Assembly: GCA_024803745.1 (NCBI GenBank)
Contig: JANJXV010000024.1
Span: forward strand, 19,911,927-19,975,926
Source: Megascapheus bottae
Taxonomy: Eukaryota; Chordata; Mammalia; Rodentia; Geomyidae
Direction: 5' to 3'
DNA: 64,000 nt
Part shown: in pieces, positions 37,969 to 51,271 of the stretch
How positions within the stretch are numbered: the stretch's first letter is position 1
Layout: each line of letters begins with the position of its first letter
Position numbers and translations under genes: made by a program
Notes under the pieces: model-generated
What the model was told of the DNA's origin: nothing
Database searches by the model: none
What the model saw: the letters and a program-made list of their open reading frames with translations, nothing else

Positions 37969-38266
37969 GTAATTCCAAGACAAAGTGTGATTACATCTCT
38001 ACACATATACAATATGCATATGTGAGTTTACAAATTTTAATAACTCGTTTCACCTCAGAGACCGAAAAAATGATCAAAAAGAAACTGAGTAACAAGCTAT
38101 ACCAGTTCACAACAGACCCCCACCCTACAGTTAGTAATATTACAATTAAAATAACTATATTCTTCTATATTTTTTCTGTTAAAATCATCTCATAAATTTA
38201 CAATGCTATTATTAGTTTCCAAGACTAATATAAATTCACTCCATTTTTCTACAACAAAAATGATTA

Positions 38267-38592
38267 TTTATTTAGAAGCACGCAACATCCGGATGAAAAC
38301 CACACGCATTTTAGTAGCAAAGACTTGATCAGTTAAGAATTCATTTTCTCGAAAAAAACATTCTAAAGCCAAGTAAAATATCCATTCTTATAACATACCT
38401 ATAATATGAGACTAAGGAATAGGTTACGTATAAGTCTACAACACATTGGTTTGTCTTTTTATTTTTTAAAAAAAGTAGACATTTATAAATAAAAAAGGAG
38501 GGACAATTCACAGAGGAAGAAGGGGTACACGAGAAAATACTGTTGCACGCAATAATTTCCACACAGATTAACATGGATTAACACTTTTTATT
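38267..38592 (-). promoter_or_regulatory. HIPK2: Cluster of three AATAAA signals, minus strand
   Basis: Canonical AATAAA occurs on the minus strand at 38587-38592, 38458-38463 and 38267-38272, about 10.05-10.4 kb after the HIPK2 stop. Any of them could end the long transcript. Confidence 0.5.
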
Positions 38593-40489
38593 ACAGAAAC
38601 CGTACAGTGAAGGAACACAACGGAGCAGGGCTTTTGTAGGGTTACTGAGATTGAGCTGAGATGACTGAGGAGAGAAAGATCTAGGCGAGATGATTTCGGG
38701 GAGGGAGCCACATTTCTTAGATGGGGGGCAACACAACTGAATGTCACCTCCCTGTCGTCCTTCTGGGGAGTGTGTCTTTCTATCCAGACTCTCCTGAATT
38801 CCCGGGTAAACAGTTCTGTTCTCTTACCACCCTAATGGATACCGTTTTTTTTTTTTGTTTTTGAAATGAAATCTCAGGCCACAGCTCAATACATGCGGTC
38901 AAAGCAAAACAAGATGGAAACTTCTGGTCATTCTGATCTGAGCTGCTGCCCCCACCCACCTATGCCTTTGATGCTGGAGGAGAGCACAGGAAGCTCCCCC
39001 CCCCCCTGCCCCGGGCTGCCCTGCGGTGAGGTGGGCACAGAGGAGACAGGACACCTCCAAAGGGCTCCTCTTCCTCCTCATCTGTAAAGCTATACTTTTC
39101 CTATCAGAATTTGGTTTGATATATACCTACACAAACATATATATCAACGTCTCTACCTCTACAGATCTACTAAACTAGAAAGTCGGCTGCCCGCCCCTCC
39201 CCCCAACCATGCCTTTCTCATCTGCTTCATTTGGTAAAAAATGCACACAAAGCGAGTGCCGGGGTGCTTGGGGTGGAGGTGGGGGCTGGAGAAAGCCACA
39301 GAGGAAAGCAAGCTATCCAAGGGCAGTGACAGAAAATGGAGAGACGTGGAGGCCACAGCCCAGGCGAGGAAGATCAGTGGAATGGGGTGGCGTGGTGCTG
39401 TGGCATCAGGAGTCACGGGTGACTTCTACTTCCCACCACGGCCTTCCTTACAACCGGAGCCAAGCGCCATACCCAGTGGTGGCAGGCAGCCCACGGCACC
39501 CACCCAGCAGGCCACCGGCTGACCACGGGGCGACATGGGCCCCTCTTGCTGGGTCTTGAGCTTCCTGGAGTCCCGAGTGCCTGCACAAGGACCAGTGGTG
39601 ACAGCAGGGAGGTGGCCACAGGGACAGTGACCCAGTGCAAGAAAAAGAGAGGGAGGGGGAGCAGGCTAGGAGAAATTCGTTTGAGATTGGCGGAAAGGAA
39701 ATGAGAGCAATGGCAGAGCCCTTTCTCATGTACAATGAACACACTTGTTTTCAAATCAAAATGCCAGTTCTCTCTACCTCTAGTTGTAAATACAAACACA
39801 AGCCCCCGAGACAGTGTCACAAATGCATTTGGTTAATTAGTGCAACAGAACACACAGAGACAGACACGAGGAGCAGGGAGGGTGATGGAGGAGGAGGAGA
39901 TGAAGGATCTCTCACACTAACAACTGGAGCCGAGATGAGGCACGTGGGCCTGCGGGTGTCACGTGCGGCTCCCCAGGGAAAAGGCTGAGGCGTGACTTGA
40001 ACACAGCACTCTGGTTCCGGGTGTGTCAGTCTCTGCTAGAGGAATGGCTCACACTTGAGGTCACCACAGGTTCTCCACAGTTTGTGGTGGGACAAGAAAT
40101 ACACTAAAACCAAGCTCTCTTGGGGAAGCTGGCATTTTCAATCAGCTCCTGCCTGAGGATGGCAGACCCCCCTCCTTCCATCTCTGAAGCCTCTCTGGAG
40201 CCTGGACCTCAGTGCACCATCCTGAGAGGCGTCGCCTTCCCCAGGTCAGCAGCTCCAACCATCTCCGAACGGAACCTTTGGCATCTGCCCACTGAGCAGG
40301 CTTCACTTCTCAGATGGGCATCAGGTTTGAGATGTCAGTCCTTCCTGTCCTTTTACATGGACTCTATTTTATAGGAGCAAATGAAGAGAAGGCAGCATGC
40401 ACATGGATGGAAACACCAGCCAACCAACACCGGCAAAACGGGTGTGTGATTCTCCCTGGCAACACGTTGATCAAAAGACTCATGGATTA

Positions 40490-40736
40490 GCCAGATGCTG
40501 GTGGCTCACACCTGTAATCCTAGCTACTCAGGAGGCTGAGATCTGAGGATCACGGTTCAAAGCCAGCCCAGGCAGCAAAGTCTGGGAGACCCTTATCTCC
40601 AATTAACCACCAAAGATGCTGGAAGTAGAGCTGTATGTCGAGTGGTAGAGTGCTAACCTTGAGCAAAAAACCTAAGGGACAGTGCTCACACTCTGAGTTC
40701 AATCCCCAGGACTGGTGTGCGTGTGTGCGTGCGCAC

Positions 40737-40784
<48 letters not shown>

Positions 40785-40785
40785 A
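40490..40785 (+). repeat. B1-headed composite SINE with (CA)n tail, inside the HIPK2 3' UTR
   Basis: CAGATGCTGGTGGCTCACACC through AGTTCAATCCCCAGGACTGG, then a GTGTGCGTGCGCACACAC junction and (CA)n. It is antisense to HIPK2. Confidence 0.9.
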
Positions 40786-43700
40786 TGGAAGGGGGAGAAG
40801 CAGTGCCTTCAGGATCACCTGAATCCTAGGGTCTTTTACTGCCTGGTGAGTGAAGCTATTACTAAGTTAAACGTTCAAAAGCTAAACGAATGAGCCAGTG
40901 ATCAGGTCTAACTACCAGCGAGAAGGACGCTTTGAAGGTGGGTGACAGGACATGAGACTTCACATCTTCCCTCTCCACCTGGACTTGCTTTTGCATTCTC
41001 CCAAGTTTACTTGGAGGCAAATGTACACACAGGGCAACGGAACAGTACAGATTGAACAACACCTGCCAGGGGTGGCCTCCACGAAAGGAGGTGCTCTCTC
41101 CATCGCTGGGGTCTCAAGATGTTGGTTAGAAACTGAAATGGTCTTAAGAAAAGGTACCAGTTTAAATGTAAACTATAGAACAATTGAACCATAAAATGCA
41201 GCCAGAAACCTGTTTAAATATCCACAGTTAGTTACTTAGTTTAAAACGAGGCTCTTCTTGATTATCAGAAAGCTAACAGCATCTTACAGCAGCTTAGAAC
41301 ACAGGTTGCGCATATGCGTCTGGACCTGGGGCCTCGTGACCACACAGCTTGGTCTTGGCCTTGCTGTCGTTTCTGTGGTACAGGTAGACTCTCTTCAGAA
41401 TTCACCTCCGCCACCATGACCAGAGTGCAAGAATCATTATTTTCAGCCCACAGTCTTTTAAATTCCAAGATCAAGCTGGCTATATGATTTCAAAGAAGGC
41501 TAAAACCAGGATTAATGCCCACAGTTGAGGTAATTATTGCCAGAGGTCACAGTTTGTGTCATATATCTACAACCTTCTAGAGACATCGTTAGGCACTCTG
41601 TCTGAATCCCAGAATTTGTACTGACACCAACCAGGATCTCAAAATTCTAACTACTTGGGTTTGCTTCCGATGGCGTTCAAAGTTCTGAAAGAGTCTGCAA
41701 CTTCTGTAAACTCTTAAGAATCGAGACAGACAAGCCTGGGGCCAGTCAACAAAGATGATATCAAAAGAAAAAAGAAAGAAGAGACCCACCCCAAGTAAGG
41801 GAATAGATACATGCACACAGGCATAGTCCTAAAGCATTTCTAGATTCTTACTATCTTTCAACCAAACTGAAAATGTATCACATTCTTCTTAATTTCACAT
41901 TAGGGTCAGACACTTCTTAATTCCTGAAACTTAGCTAATTTTTCTCAGTTTGTACAACCTTGCTTTGGGTGCCTTTTTTTTTCTTTTTTAAAAGAAAACT
42001 TAAATTTTGTTTTTCCTTCTACAAGTCATCTTGTCTTCTTTTTTTTTAAAATAGAAATGAAAGTTTCCTGGACTCCGATCCATGCAGGGTATTTACTACT
42101 TGGTGTGAGCCTTGCTTCTGGCATGCCCAGAGCTGTAGAGTAGATCCATTACAGAAATCAGAGTTGTCATGGTATTTATCAAGGGTAGTAGAAAATAGCA
42201 TTTTGAAAAAAATATATACCTTTAGTATTGCCTTTCTAGAATTAACTATAAGCAAGAAAAACAAATTTTTAAAGAAAACACTTATTTTCCCCCCTTCAGT
42301 CTCATAAGAATTTGTTATAGCAGCATCACTAAAGCTAGTTGTTTTACTGGAAAGAAATCTGAAAGAAATTGGGGGAATCAAAAGAAACTCCCCAGAGATT
42401 TTTCTCAACCTGTATCCAACTCGAGGTGAGCTCTTTGCACAGGCCTCATTCACAGTCCCACAGTGCAGGAATGACATACTGTAGTGTCTTCAAAGGCCTT
42501 TCATTGCAACATGCACACACATACCGAGGCTGGTGGTTGACAGCTCAGTTCTGGAGTTGAAAACCCTTAGGTGAGCCCTTCTTACTAGCTGGTTGGTGCC
42601 CTGGGCGGGCTGTAGGCTCTAATAGCTCCCTAACTCCTCATCTGTACAGAGACTGAGATCACTGGTCCCGTAGGGTTAAAGGGAAGACGAAAGGAAAGGC
42701 TAAGCAGTGAGGAAGCAATTCTGACCATGGTATCCAGTGCACAGAAACCTATAGGGCTTTAAATGGTTTATCAGGAGCAGCTCCGCTCACTAGTAATTAC
42801 TTAAAAAATGAGACCAAATGACATTTCAGCAAAGGCCTGGCCTAGAAACTTGGGGATTCTGGATCCCCACTACTTTATGACCTTTCCTTTAGCACATACT
42901 GTGTTCTCAGAGCCCCACTTTCTCTGTTAGTGGGGACATGATTCGAGGGGTGGTGGTGAAGGCTCCAGGGCCTGGGTGTTTCCACAGATGTGGGCAAGTC
43001 TTTAGTGATGGTTCTTGCTGCCTGTTTAAACAGACGGGTGATTGATGTGATTCTCTTGTATATGGGGCTGAAATCAGAGGGGGGGCTTTCAAAAGTTCCC
43101 ATAAGGACCCCCGTCAAGGTCACTGGGTGGCTCTCTCTGTGCTGGGGTCCTGTGACAGGGTGACTCCAGGGGGTCACCTCTGTCCATAAACTGCCATTAA
43201 GCCTGAAGGGAAGAATTAGCCTGGAGCTAGTTTTCTCTTAAAACTTCCAAGAGCTGCCTTAAAGATTCGAGAGACTTCTAGATTGGCTCACAGCAGGGAG
43301 CCATGTACCCAAAGCCCTTTAAGGGTCTCACAAGGGTTCTTTTGCAACCAAATTCCATCATGCCATGCTCAAGTCTCTTCAAATTAGAGTCCAGTCCATG
43401 AAGATTACAGCTGAGAGCCCTGGGACGAACACAGAGGTGGGTTGGCATGGCAGAAGTGGCTTAGGAGGGAGAATCTTTGTTCCCATGGTAACAGGAGCTG
43501 AGGTAAGCCCTTGCCTGGGCCTGGAGCCTCTGAGTTCCAGAGACAGGGAGTATTTAGGGTGCTACTCCAAGCCCTCCTAACAGACGAGTTGGGTTGTAAA
43601 ATAATGGAATAGATAAAGAGAAAGATGAATGGAATCGCATCATGAATGATGCCATTTTTGCCCAGGAAGGATCAAGAGGGATGTCATTTTGTTCATTGGA

Positions 43701-43816
43701 GGTCTATTTGAGAAGGATTCTTTGGCTACAGAAAGGAACTATTTAACCTCCCTTTCCTATTTGGTAAGGGCATCTCTGGCCTGCACAATGTTGAGGCTTC
43801 CTCTTTGATAAAAGCA

Positions 43817-43817
<1 letters not shown>

Positions 43818-43872
<55 letters not shown>
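43818..43872. repeat. (CA)n microsatellite in the HIPK2 3' UTR
   Basis: About 27 perfect CA units; GU-repeat in the mRNA sense. Confidence 0.95.
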
Positions 43873-46800
43873 AGGAAGAAAGACAACACAAAAGGTGAAA
43901 GCAGCTTGCCAGTTCTGAGACTTGAATGGGTCATGGCACAAGGGCTCTGCCAAGTGGGTGCAGTCCCAGGCCAGGCCTCTTTGTGGGATTCTCTGTGCTG
44001 GTTGAACTGTTTTCTGTTCTAGCAGCTACCTGGCAGGCCCGAGAATGCAGCCCTCCGTCATCTACCTTGGCCTGGGAGGGTGGGGAAGGGGGGGCAGGCC
44101 ATTCTCGCCACCACAAACCACCAGTAAGACTTCCATAAACCTCCTCATCTCCTTGCTCTGATTTCCAAAAACTTTCCACTGCCTCCAACACACTCACTCC
44201 AGCGAAACCCTTGCCCTGCGCTCACTCGCTCATTCTAAAAGGAGTGCTTGCCACTCCTAAGACCTAGCTGAGGGGACCAGTCTGTTGGTTGTGGTAGTCT
44301 CCCCTTCCTGACTTTCCATCCACACTGTGGTGCTGGAGCAGGTCAAGTCCTGGGGGTCGGGGCGGGGGGGGGGTGACAGCGCTCTGCTGGCTTCTACAGT
44401 CCCCAAACAACTCAGCTGCCAGGAAGGGGAGGCATGCAGAGGCTGACACTGCACCACGCGGGCGGCCGCATGCGTGGCTCCCTGCCTCTCAGAATAACAC
44501 GGCCCTCTCTCCACTTCACAGCAATCATCGTATCGACGTCAGATTTGCCCACCCACTGGCCTGCTCATCTGCTTCCCTTGGAAACATCCAGAATATCACC
44601 GAGAGGCACTAAGCCCAGAAACATGGCTGCTAAGGCCCAGACAGAACCCAGAGAGTGACAGCAGAGCGGCTCCTGAGGCTCTCATGAGAACTTTCTCCTT
44701 GACCTGTCCTTCTCAGCCTTTCCTGTGCTCTGAACCCCATTTCTTCACTATGGAAGGACAATCAGGAGGTGGGGACTTATTGAAGACTTAGTCTGTAGCC
44801 TCAAAGTCTACTCAGAGGGAGAGAAGAACTCATCTATCCTTTCTGCCAATGAACCTAGTCCTGAGCTCCCAACAGGGGTCTGGACAAGAACGCTAATGGT
44901 ATGTCCGGGCCACTCTTCCCAAGTGGCTTCTGATGCAACAGCCTCTCTACCCGGGGGTAGAGGAGGGTGCCAGGTGGGCACGAGTGAACATCTACTGTCT
45001 GCTTCCCTACAGCTCAACTTTCCTTCAGCAAGCTGGCACCTCTCTTTATCAGGGGCCTGGTTGTTTTGGGGTACGGTGGGCACCAAGTATGCAGGCACCT
45101 AGTTCAGGGCACTGAGGGGACAATCAGAGCCCAGACAATAAGTTGTAAGAACTTGCAGGGCCGATGATTTCGGAGGGGAGGTGGCCACGGCACTCTCGAA
45201 GCAGCAGTTGGATTTTAACTAAGCTTCTCTGGTTCATCTTCCGGTGCCTCTTTTTGGCTCACTAACATTGTGGTGGTAAGATGTTTAGAGGGGGAACAGG
45301 AAGACGGAGGCAGGAAGGAATAAGCAGACTAAGGGAGGGAAGGAAAAGAAAGCAGAAATGTCCCCCAGGAAGGTACCAGCTGCCTGTCATCTTCCTATGT
45401 GTTCCCAGTGCCATCCAGGAGGGGACAACTGTAAGGATGTAAGCCACATTTGAGGTGTGCCCAGAGAAGGGCGGGGGACTTTTTTCTTTGTTTTGTGCTT
45501 ACACATCAGGTGAGCGCAAACAAATTTCAGATACACACGAGGGCACAGAGAATGAGCAGTTGGCTCAAAGGGTCCAACAGTCAGTGTTCAGTACCCTGAG
45601 CCCAAGAGCCGATGCCCAGGTGACAGCCTCGGCTACTTTGAGTCTAGAAAGCATAACATCTTTGCTGGTGACCCCAAGCTGGGCTGTGCAGGACATAAAA
45701 GGCTTGGATTCTTTTTCAAATGTCGCTCTGTGATGGATCTTTCTTGATGGCTCTTGGCAGAATAGAGATGATACAAATCTTCTACTTCCTGCATAGTTCC
45801 ATTTTCTAAGAATCTGACAAAAACTGGACATCTGTATGTCCCTCCAGTTACCGATAATACTCACAGACATAATAAGTTTAAATATTCAAAGAAAAAAAAC
45901 AGATACTTGGAATAAATGTGCACTTAAAACCCTGAACTAAAATAGCAACAGGATAATGATCATAATTACAATGACAATAACAAAAATAATCAGTACAATA
46001 ACATGAACTTCATGAGCAGCATGGAATTTTGATTCCTGAAATGGAGGGAGAAAAGAATCTATTGGGCATCGGGTAAAAGATGAAGGAGCTTTAGCTAAAA
46101 CATACAGAAGGAAACAGAATGAATGTGTCAAACCATCTTTACCATTAGAAGATCAGCTCTGTGCTGGGGAGATCAGGATGCTACCAGTAAGGCAAAGTCA
46201 GACTAACAGCCGAGACCAGACACTCTACAACTAGGTATGAGAAGGTCTGATGGGACGTGAGGTCTTCCAGCTGTCAAGCAGTGTCTCAAGGGTCTTCAGA
46301 AGGCTTTGCACCCTCAACCTCTCCAAATTGTCCATTCTCTGGTGGCTCAGGACAGTGGCTCCCCCAAACCTGGGCTGAAGCTAATATTAATCACAGCCCA
46401 AGGGAAGGGCATCTCCCTGCACCACTCCACCTCGGGAGGTCCTTGGCAATGCCATCTAAGTATGCTCAGCCTCACACAGACTATGGTACCCTGTTGGCCT
46501 ATGGCCTTTACTGCACTGTTTCCAGTTTGGGGACCTAGTTCTTTATAATGTAAGAATTTATGATTAGGAAGTGGGAGGGGGGAGGGAAGGAAGTTTCCAG
46601 AGTTGTTTCACAGCTAAGAGCTAAGTAACAGCTTTGTTACTGAGAGAGGGTGGGTGTCATGAGGAAAGCCCTTCACAGGCCAGGGCTGGGGGCCTGTGGA
46701 GCGGGCGGGGGGGGGGGGAAGGAGGAGGGGGGGAGGGAGGGCAAGGACTGGCTGCTGGCTGGAAGATCTCTTGTGCTTGGGGACTTGGCTGAGAGAACAC

Positions 46801-48640
46801 CCTTCCAAGCCCGTGGGCCTGACAAGTTGTGCAGTGCCCATGGGCTTCAGAGTGCTTCACTCTGCAGCAGTCTCCACCTTCCACCCGCCCGTGGGGTCCC
46901 AGCCTCAGAAGACGTCCACATGGATTGAAGGTCCCAAGGCGGCATGGGGAAGGTTTCTTTGGAGTTGTGACATCTGTGGGAGTGTTTCCCGAAGCTCTGT
47001 GTCAGACCCCTGGCCACCCTTCCAAGCACCCTTCCAGCCTGCTGCCGGGTGCCAGGCCCATGTGGGTTCAAGGGAAGGGTCCCTAGGTGCCCAGCGGAGG
47101 GTGAGCAGGGCAGGGTGGGTCTGAGGACACCAGGTTTCTAGAGGAGGGACTGGGGATGGCCAGAGACAGAGGGCTGGACATCCTGCCCTCCCTGTAGCTG
47201 GCCACAGGACAGGGGCTACCGGAGGCAGAGCTGTGGACAAGGGAGTGAGGGTGAAGGGTAGGGAGTTTCTTGGGGTCTCTACACCCAAAGTAAAACTTAA
47301 CACAACCAATCCCTGTCATGGGATGTGCCAAGCGCTTAACACCTCTCTCAAGATCCACAGGGTCTCACCTCCTGGCCTCCTGCTCTCCTCACCTCCTTTT
47401 ACACCCACATAACCCAAGCAAGACAACAGGCATGAGAACTGAAACACAAACAATCAAACAAACAAAAACCCAAGTGAAATATTCAACAGCACAACAGAAG
47501 AGCTGGGATGGCATCTGACTAGCCTAGCCTCAGCTAGTTCTTGGAATACCAGTGGAAACAAACCCTTCCACTGCATCTGTCTGTCTGTCTGTTGTTCAGT
47601 AAGGCACTAGGAGGGAATGATGTAGAATCAAGACGGTGAGGGCTGGGGCTGGTGGAGAGAGGGTGGAGTCTCTGCTCACACCCACATGCGCTCACCCGGA
47701 CCACCCCACGGGTTAAATGCCTAGGTCCTGTCACTTGTTTCTGTGCAATTACATCGAGGATTAGTCTATTGGTATCACTGGAGGTGAACGCAAGGTAGAA
47801 AACCAGGGCGGGGGTCGCTACATTCTGCTGCGGTGTCAGTGCCCACCGCCAGCCCTGCGCTGGATGACTCGGGGGTCAGTTCAGAGAGCAAACAAATCAG
47901 AGAAGGAAGAAAACAGTTTGCAACACACATTATCCATCACATCTGAGGAATAACATTGCTTAGAGATTTGTCCAGAGTGCTCGCAGGGAGAAAACCTGCC
48001 CCTCCCGCAGGCGTCTTGCCAGCCTGGCTGCCCCATCATTCCTGAGCCCAGGCTGGGCCCCATCCCTCCCCCTCCACACATCTGCCTCCTCCCGTCTCAG
48101 CCTGACATTCTGGAGGGGTGCCCACCCCTTTGAGTTCTGGAAAAATCCCTAATTTTCATGTTCAATTACTTTTTAAAAAATTCAGTTGGATTTTCCATAT
48201 CAGGTGTCCCTGACAGCCAATTTTTCAGTGTCACTCGCTGTCATATGAAAATAATCTTTGAAAAGTTCATAGGTAAAGTTCTTCAAAAACTGGGGGGGCC
48301 CTCGCTTCTGGAATCTTCTCATGACTCTCTTCTCCTTTCCAGTTTGGTGCAGAATGGATTTGTGAGTTGGGTTTTGTTTCTTTTCCTTTGTTACAGATAT
48401 TTTCTTTTTCTTTTTCTTTTTCCTTTTTCTTTTTTAAAATAAAAAGCATAGATTTCCCCCTCCTCAATCCCTCCCTTTTAAAATGGTCTCTGCTCTAAGT
48501 CCTCTCTCACCTTCTAGTTCAAGTTTCCTGTGTGTACCCTCCCCACCCCATTTGCATTGTTGGTGTGTGGCACCTTCAGTATAAAAAGCCAGCTCCCCTG
48601 GGGTGCCAGGGGCTCCCTCCCCCCTCCTCCCATCCAGTGT

Positions 48641-49108
48641 CTATATGTAAGGGTACTGGTTGACCTTGGCTGGGCTCAGTGGGTATCCAGTGTAGACGGT
48701 GGATGCTGGCGAGGCGCTGATGTAGGTCTGGTGGGCAAACTGGGCTGGATACTGACTCGGGTGGATGGTGGGCGACGGCAGGACCCGGGGGCCCATGCTC
48801 ACTGGGACCTGGTGGACGATGCTGGCGGGGTAGGCTGTGTGCTGCACGGCGTGGCGGGCTGAGCCTTGAGAGGCCACCAGGTGGGCGACCGTGCCGGTGG
48901 AGCCCAGGGCTGCAGGTGCCGTGTAGGTGTAGAGGTGGGGCTGGGTGGGGAGGTGGGCAGCGGCAGCGGCAGCCAGGTGGGGGTGGACAGTGCCGTGGCT
49001 GGGGCTGTTGTGCGGGAAGGTGTACGGAGCCTGAGCCATGGTGGGAGTGATATAGGCCTGCTGCCGTCGGTGGCTCCCGGTGCGGTCTGCGGCCATGTGC
49101 TGCGGAGC
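48641..49108 (-). CDS. HIPK2: HIPK2 last coding exon (C-terminal YH region)
   Basis: HIPK2 is a nuclear Ser/Thr kinase that phosphorylates p53 and other regulators in the DNA-damage response. This exon (155 codons and the TAG at 48643-48641) encodes the Tyr/His/Ala/Gln-rich C-terminus: it opens [20 protein letters not shown] and ends [17 protein letters not shown], as in human HIPK2. The region is reported to be autoinhibitory. The Lys eight residues from the end corresponds to the MDM2-targeted lysine called K1182 in the literature. Acceptor CCTTTTCTCAG|GCT; starts in phase 0. The AAAAAA run ([10 protein letters not shown]) has six alanines. Confidence 0.95.
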   Translation of the reverse strand, partial: APQHMAADRTGSHRRQQAYITPTMAQAPYTFPHNSPSHGTVHPHLAAAAAAHLPTQPHLYTYTAPAALGSTGTVAHLVASQGSARHAVQHTAYPASIVHQVPVSMGPRVLPSPTIHPSQYPAQFAHQTYISASPASTVYTGYPLSPAKVNQYPYI

Positions 49109-49339
49109 CTGAGAAAAGGAGAGGCAATGAGAGGAGCTGCATGACAGGGGTGAGGTGTGCTATGGCAAAGGGGCGCAAGATGCTTCCTTCCCATGCTGAC
49201 AGTGAAGCTTAGCATCACTGGAAGTGATGCCCGGCCTGCCACCTTTTACCCTGCCTGGATGGCATGTGGACAGCATCAGAGCAATCAATGGGACCTGGGA
49301 AAGGAGCCGTGGGGTCAGAAGGCTCTCCACTTGCTTGTT

Positions 49340-50255
49340 GTGCTGCTAGTTCTGGGGTTCCAATCCAGGGCCTGGGGCCATGTCCCTGAGATTTTTTTGT
49401 TCAAGGCTAGCCCTCTACCACCTGAGCCACAATTCCATTTCCAGCCTTTTCTGGTGGTCAACTGGAGATAAGACTCACAGACTTTCCTGCCTCAGCTGGC
49501 TTTGACTCTCCATCCTCAGATCATGCAACCTCCTGAGTGGCCAGGATTACAGACAAGAGCCACCAGTTCCTGGCTTCCCCTGCTTTCTTATTCATTGTGA
49601 AATCCAGTTTTTAAAACCAGAAACTCAGAAATGGAGCTGTTTTAATTCCCTCCGCGCAGGCAAACAGCTCTCTCCCAGGAGAGTTAGCACTCATGCACAT
49701 CTGAGAGCACGCTCTCCCGCCATCAGTGAGGTGGCCCAGGAGATGAGCTGGACATTGCATCTACCTGCAGTTGTGATGAGACACCACTATGTGGGCCTTC
49801 CTATTTTAATTTAATTATTATTTTTTGTCGGTAATAGGACTTGAACTCTGGGCCTGGGTGCTGTTGCTGTGCTTTACACTCAAGGCTAGCGTTCTACCAC
49901 TTGAACCACAACTCTACTTCTGCTTTTCTGGTGGCTAACTGGAGGTAGGAGTGTCACAGACTTTCCTGCCCAGGCTGATTTCAAACCACAATCCTCAGAT
50001 GTCAGCCTCCTGAGTGGCTTGGATTATGGGTGCTACTGGCACCAGGCTGGGCCTTCCTATTTTTTTTTTTTCTTTTGCCAGTCCTAGGCCTCAGGGCCTG
50101 AGCACTGTCCTTGGGCTTTCCTCAAGGCTGGCACTCTACCACTTGAGCCACAGCACCATTTCTGACTTTTCTATGTATGTGGTACCGAGGGATTGAACCT
50201 GGGTCTTTGGGCATTCTAGGCAAGCACTCTACCACTAGGCCAAACTCCCGGCCCC
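49340..50255 (-). repeat. Three composite SINEs in the last HIPK2 intron
   Basis: 49340-49580 and 49825-50050 have the order right monomer then B1-type part (GGTGGTCAACTGGAGATAAG; CTCCTGAGTGGC). 50057-50255 is ID-headed (CTAGGCAAGCACTCTACCAC). All are in the same sense as HIPK2. Confidence 0.85.
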
Positions 50256-50470
50256 CTTCCTATTTTTAAGCATGGGTAGCATGTCACCAAGTGTCCCATA
50301 ACACTGAATAAGTCATCTTGCTTTGAGCTCAAACTGTGTGTCACTGACGCTGACTTCCCCCAAGATGACAGAGAGAAGAAAGAAGCCAGGTGGAGTCCTT
50401 CCTGCCATCACTGGCACGGTCACTACCAGAACCATCTCCTCAGCAGAAGATCGAGGGCCTGGGTGGCCTG

Positions 50471-50515
<45 letters not shown>
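50471..50515. repeat. (TG)n microsatellite close to a HIPK2 splice donor
   Basis: About 22 TG units, starting 30 bases intronic of the exon at 50545. Confidence 0.95.
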
Positions 50516-50544
50516 ACACACGCATGGTTTAGGGTGTGTCTCAC

Positions 50545-50705
50545 CTGGCTGAGATTGAGGGGCTGCTGCTGTTGGAAATGGGGGCCTGGCCGCTGCTGCC
50601 GGTAGCCGATGGTTCCTGACGAGCTCCCTGAAGAGTGACCACTGGTGGAGGTCACGTTGCTGGAGGACTTGGACTTGTAGGAGGACGAGTGGTGACTACT
50701 GTTGA
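50545..50705 (-). CDS. HIPK2: HIPK2 penultimate coding exon
   Basis: 161 bases: two bases complete a Val codon, then 53 codons. The peptide begins [20 protein letters not shown] and ends [14 protein letters not shown], Ser- and Gln-rich, matching the human HIPK2 autoinhibitory region. Human has AITYRQQ where this copy has TIGYRQQ. Acceptor CCCCACACAG|TC; donor AGCCAG|GTGAGA, phase 0. Confidence 0.94.
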
Positions 50706-51257
50706 CTGTGTGGGGAGGAACAGGGCACAGGTCAGGGCTGCCCGAAGCTGCCCCTCCCCAGGGAAAACCATGGCCTTCCAGGGAAGGCGTGTTTATCAGA
50801 CTGGCTCGACATTAATCAGAGCCTCTCAGGCCCTGTTAGGATTTGGCCTGGATTCTAAGAGGAGCTGAGCCTCTGGTTGGGGCTGCAAATGAGAGGAACT
50901 GATGATCCAAAGTGAAGAAAAAAGCAGAGGGGACAGAAGGTGATCTGCAGGCACGAGCCAGGCCTCACTGGATTTCCCAGGGGTCATCACAGGAGGCTTT
51001 GGGAGGTGGGTGAATGGATGTCAGCTTGGTCTGCTCAGAGGACCAGATGCGATTGTGCCTGTGGTGAGGCCTCACCAACAGCCAGAAGGAATAGCAGAAG
51101 CCAAAACCATGCTGTGCAAGTCACTGGTTTGGTTTCCTGATGCCGGGTGAAATGAAAGCCATTCACCAAGGAACAGCTGAGCTGAGTGCGGCTAAATAAA
51201 ATCACTTTTCCCAGCTATTGATAAGGAGGCTGTGCAAGATGTGGGGGCTCTGCCTGG

Positions 51258-51271
51258 CCAGCAGGTGGCTC
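51258..51271 (+). promoter_or_regulatory. CTCF motif in HIPK2 intron, plus strand
   Basis: CCAGCAGGTGGCTC fits CCASYAGRKGGCRS at 13 of 14 positions and lies in unique intronic DNA. Confidence 0.5.

Larger units (their letters stand above)
37940..48640 (-). other. HIPK2: HIPK2 3' UTR (long form, probable)
   Basis: The DNA downstream of the HIPK2 stop is almost free of SINEs for 10.7 kb (one copy at 40490-40720), unlike everything around it, and the minus strand shows no AATAAA until a cluster near its far end. HIPK2 mRNAs are known for a 3' UTR of about 11 kb in human, so the extent fits. It includes (CA)n runs at 40720-40783 and 43818-43872, AT-rich blocks near 38100-38600, 41950-42060 and 48150-48460, and a G-run at about 46708-46717. 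Open frames inside it are not supported as genes. Confidence 0.7.
49109..50544 (-). other. HIPK2: HIPK2 last intron
   Basis: A 1.4-kb intron holding three plus-strand-reverse SINEs (about 49340-49580 and 49800-50050 B1-headed; 50055-50255 ID-headed) and a (TG)n run at 50471-50515, about 30 bases from the donor of the preceding exon. Confidence 0.85.

Noticed and set aside
39209..39988. Overlapping open frames around 39.2-40.0 kb as an unknown gene
   Set aside because: They lie within the probable HIPK2 3' UTR, have no splice-consistent structure and no recognisable family.
48880..48897. CTCF-like GCCACCAGGTGGGCG within the HIPK2 last exon
   Set aside because: The fit is only about 12/14 and the bases are explained by conserved coding sequence.
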